This document shows, one piece after another, positions 5,459-6,700 of a DNA stretch of 6,700 nucleotides; position 1 is the stretch's first letter; each line of letters opens with the position of its first letter. Source of the stretch: Gammaproteobacteria bacterium (GTDB lineage Bacteria > Pseudomonadota > Gammaproteobacteria > Steroidobacterales > SZUA-146); contig QIGP01000151.1 in the NCBI GenBank assembly GCA_003228965.1, positions 1-6,700 on the forward strand. Direction: 5' to 3'. The notes beneath the pieces are model-generated. The model saw nothing but the letters and a program-made list of their open reading frames with translations. It had not been told where the DNA came from and searched no databases. A program made the translations under genes and the position numbers.

Positions 5459-6700
5459 TATCCGGCGTCCTTGAGTAATTCCGGGAGTTGTTTGGCAATG
5501 CCACTACGGTCGATTTTCCCATTGGCATTGCGTGGCATGTCGTCGAGCCAGACTACGTATTTTGGAAGCATGAAGTTGGCCAGTTCCTGACGCAGCGCTT
5601 TCAACAAGGCATCGGTGTTTTTTTCGCCGCCCGGAGCAGGCATGACCACTACGGCAATGGCTTGTCCAAGCTGCTCGTCAACTGCGCCAAGCGCCACGGC
5701 TTCGCTGATCAGGCCCGTTGAGAACAACCCTTCTTCTACTTCGTTAGGGCTAACACGGTAACCGCTGGTTTTAATCATTTCGTCGCGACGACCGACAAAA
5801 TACAGGTAGCCTTCGTCGTCAATACGTACACGGTCACCGGACCAGACGGCGATTTCGTCCATTACCAGGCCGTCCTTGATTGACGGGACAGGCTTGAAGC
5901 GCTCGGCCGTTTTTTCAGGGCTGTTCCAGTAGCCGAGTGACACAAGAGATCCTCGATGGACAAGTTCACCGCTTTCCCCCGGGGCTGCTAATTGACCTTC
6001 GTCGGTAACGATCATAATTTCGGCATTAGGAATAGCTTTGCCCATAGACTCGGGGCGCTGATCAATTTGTTCAGGTGGTAAGTAGGTGGAGCGAAATGCT
6101 TCGGTCAAACCGTACATCAAGTACGGGTTTGTTTTGGGTAACGCGCTGCGTAACGCGCTGAGTGTCACTTTTGGCATCGCGCCGCCGGAGTTGGTGATGT
6201 AGCGCAAATGTGAGGTTACTTCTTGCGGCCATTCAAGTGCTGCCAGTTGATTCCAAAGGGGTGGCACTCCTGCAAGGCCAGTAATGCGCTCTGCCTCGAC
6301 TTTTCGTATGACATCGTTTGGCATCAGATACTCCATGAGTACCACGCTCGCGCCACGACAGAACGCTGTTGAGAGCTGACTAAACCCGTAGTCAAAGCTG
6401 AATGGAAGTACTGCCAGGAGTTTGTCCTCAGGCGTATTCTCAAGATATTCCGATACGCTGAACGCCCCAGTGACCATGTTCTTGTGGCTTAACACCACAC
6501 CCTTGGGTTTGCCAGTACTGCCAGACGTATACAAGATAGACACCACATCGGTATCGATGATGCGATGGGAAATGGCGATGGGCGATCCTGTGAAGCTGTC
6601 CCACGTGGTAATCGACTTGCTCGCAGTAAACGTTTTCGGGTTATCAATGAGTACAATGTGCTCAAGTGCCGGGCAGCTATCGAGAATACCTTTAAGCCCC
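5458..6700 (-). CDS. AMP-forming acyl-CoA/acid ligase, exosortase-A-associated type (N-terminus outside window)
   Basis: The frame is open from the window edge (first full codon at 6699) to the TAA at 5458-5460, giving 413 residues. Relatives have roughly 500, so about 100 N-terminal residues are missing. The adenylate-forming core motifs are all present: YTSGSTGKPKG (visible residues 57-67, phosphate loop), YGLTEA (196-201), SGDRVRIDDEGY (287-298), then GRRDEMIKTSGYRVSP (303-318, hinge) and the catalytic lysine in NANGK (395). It activates a carboxylic acid as an acyl-adenylate and passes it to CoA or a carrier protein. The GTG at 6546 is internal, since the motifs and frame continue upstream. 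Its stop overlaps the decarboxylase start, showing tight coupling. The pairing with that decarboxylase is the reason for the exosortase-A-associated call; no exosortase gene is seen here. Confidence 0.9.
   Translation of the reverse strand, partial: GLKGILDSCPALEHIVLIDNPKTFTASKSITTWDSFTGSPIAISHRIIDTDVVSILYTSGSTGKPKGVVLSHKNMVTGAFSVSEYLENTPEDKLLAVLPFSFDYGFSQLSTAFCRGASVVLMEYLMPNDVIRKVEAERITGLAGVPPLWNQLAALEWPQEVTSHLRYITNSGGAMPKVTLSALRSALPKTNPYLMYGLTEAFRSTYLPPEQIDQRPESMGKAIPNAEIMIVTDEGQLAAPGESGELVHRGSLVSLGYWNSPEKTAERFKPVPSIKDGLVMDEIAVWSGDRVRIDDEGYLYFVGRRDEMIKTSGYRVSPNEVEEGLFSTGLISEAVALGAVDEQLGQAIAVVVMPAPGGEKNTDALLKALRQELANFMLPKYVVWLDDMPRNANGKIDRSGIAKQLPELLKDAG

Noticed and set aside
5458..6546. 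Complete ligase gene starting at the GTG at 6546
   Set aside because: The frame stays open to the window edge and the start would fall just before the phosphate-loop motif, which is internal in this enzyme family.

Overview
The window looks like a piece of a gammaproteobacterial chromosome of moderate GC content, possibly a marine genus of the Marinobacter/Alteromonadales type. That placement rests only on protein style and on the exosortase-A-type ligase/decarboxylase pair, so it is tentative. The window falls into an accessory left half (about 1-3240) and a metabolic right half (about 3295-6700).

Accessory half. It opens with the 3' end of an IS3-family transposase (3-320) whose element seems to end near 342. 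Directly behind it lies the 3' part of a gene resembling Cap15, the beta-barrel membrane effector of CBASS anti-phage systems. Its start, both expected membrane helices and probably its first barrel strand are missing, so this reads as a defence gene cut by the insertion sequence. Convergent to it, and overlapping its last 35 bases, is a HigB/HigA-type toxin-antitoxin pair on the minus strand (toxin 1063-1401, antitoxin 764-1048). A perfect 12+12 bp palindrome covers the upstream-most toxin start and the likely promoter. A spacer of about 400 bp follows, holding three abutting hairpins (1583-1659). It separates this pair from a divergent second module on the plus strand: an Xre/MbcA/ParS antitoxin with a long basic N-terminus (about 1817-2605) and a RES-domain NAD+-consuming toxin (2611-3240).

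Metabolic half. Three minus-strand genes form an apparent operon, read from right to left. The first is an AMP-forming acyl-CoA ligase of the exosortase-A-associated type (5458-6700, N-terminus beyond the window). The second is a PLP-dependent, DAP-decarboxylase-like enzyme of the matching type (4220-5458), which starts inside the ligase stop codon. The third is an EamA/DMT-family transporter (3295-4191). The likely logic is activation of an amino or carboxylic acid by the ligase, decarboxylation by the PLP enzyme (perhaps on a carrier protein not in this window), and possibly export by the transporter.

The most noteworthy items are the IS-truncated Cap15-like effector, the two divergent toxin-antitoxin modules with a structured spacer, and the ligase-decarboxylase-transporter operon. 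I see no RNA gene, CRISPR array or complete novel system.
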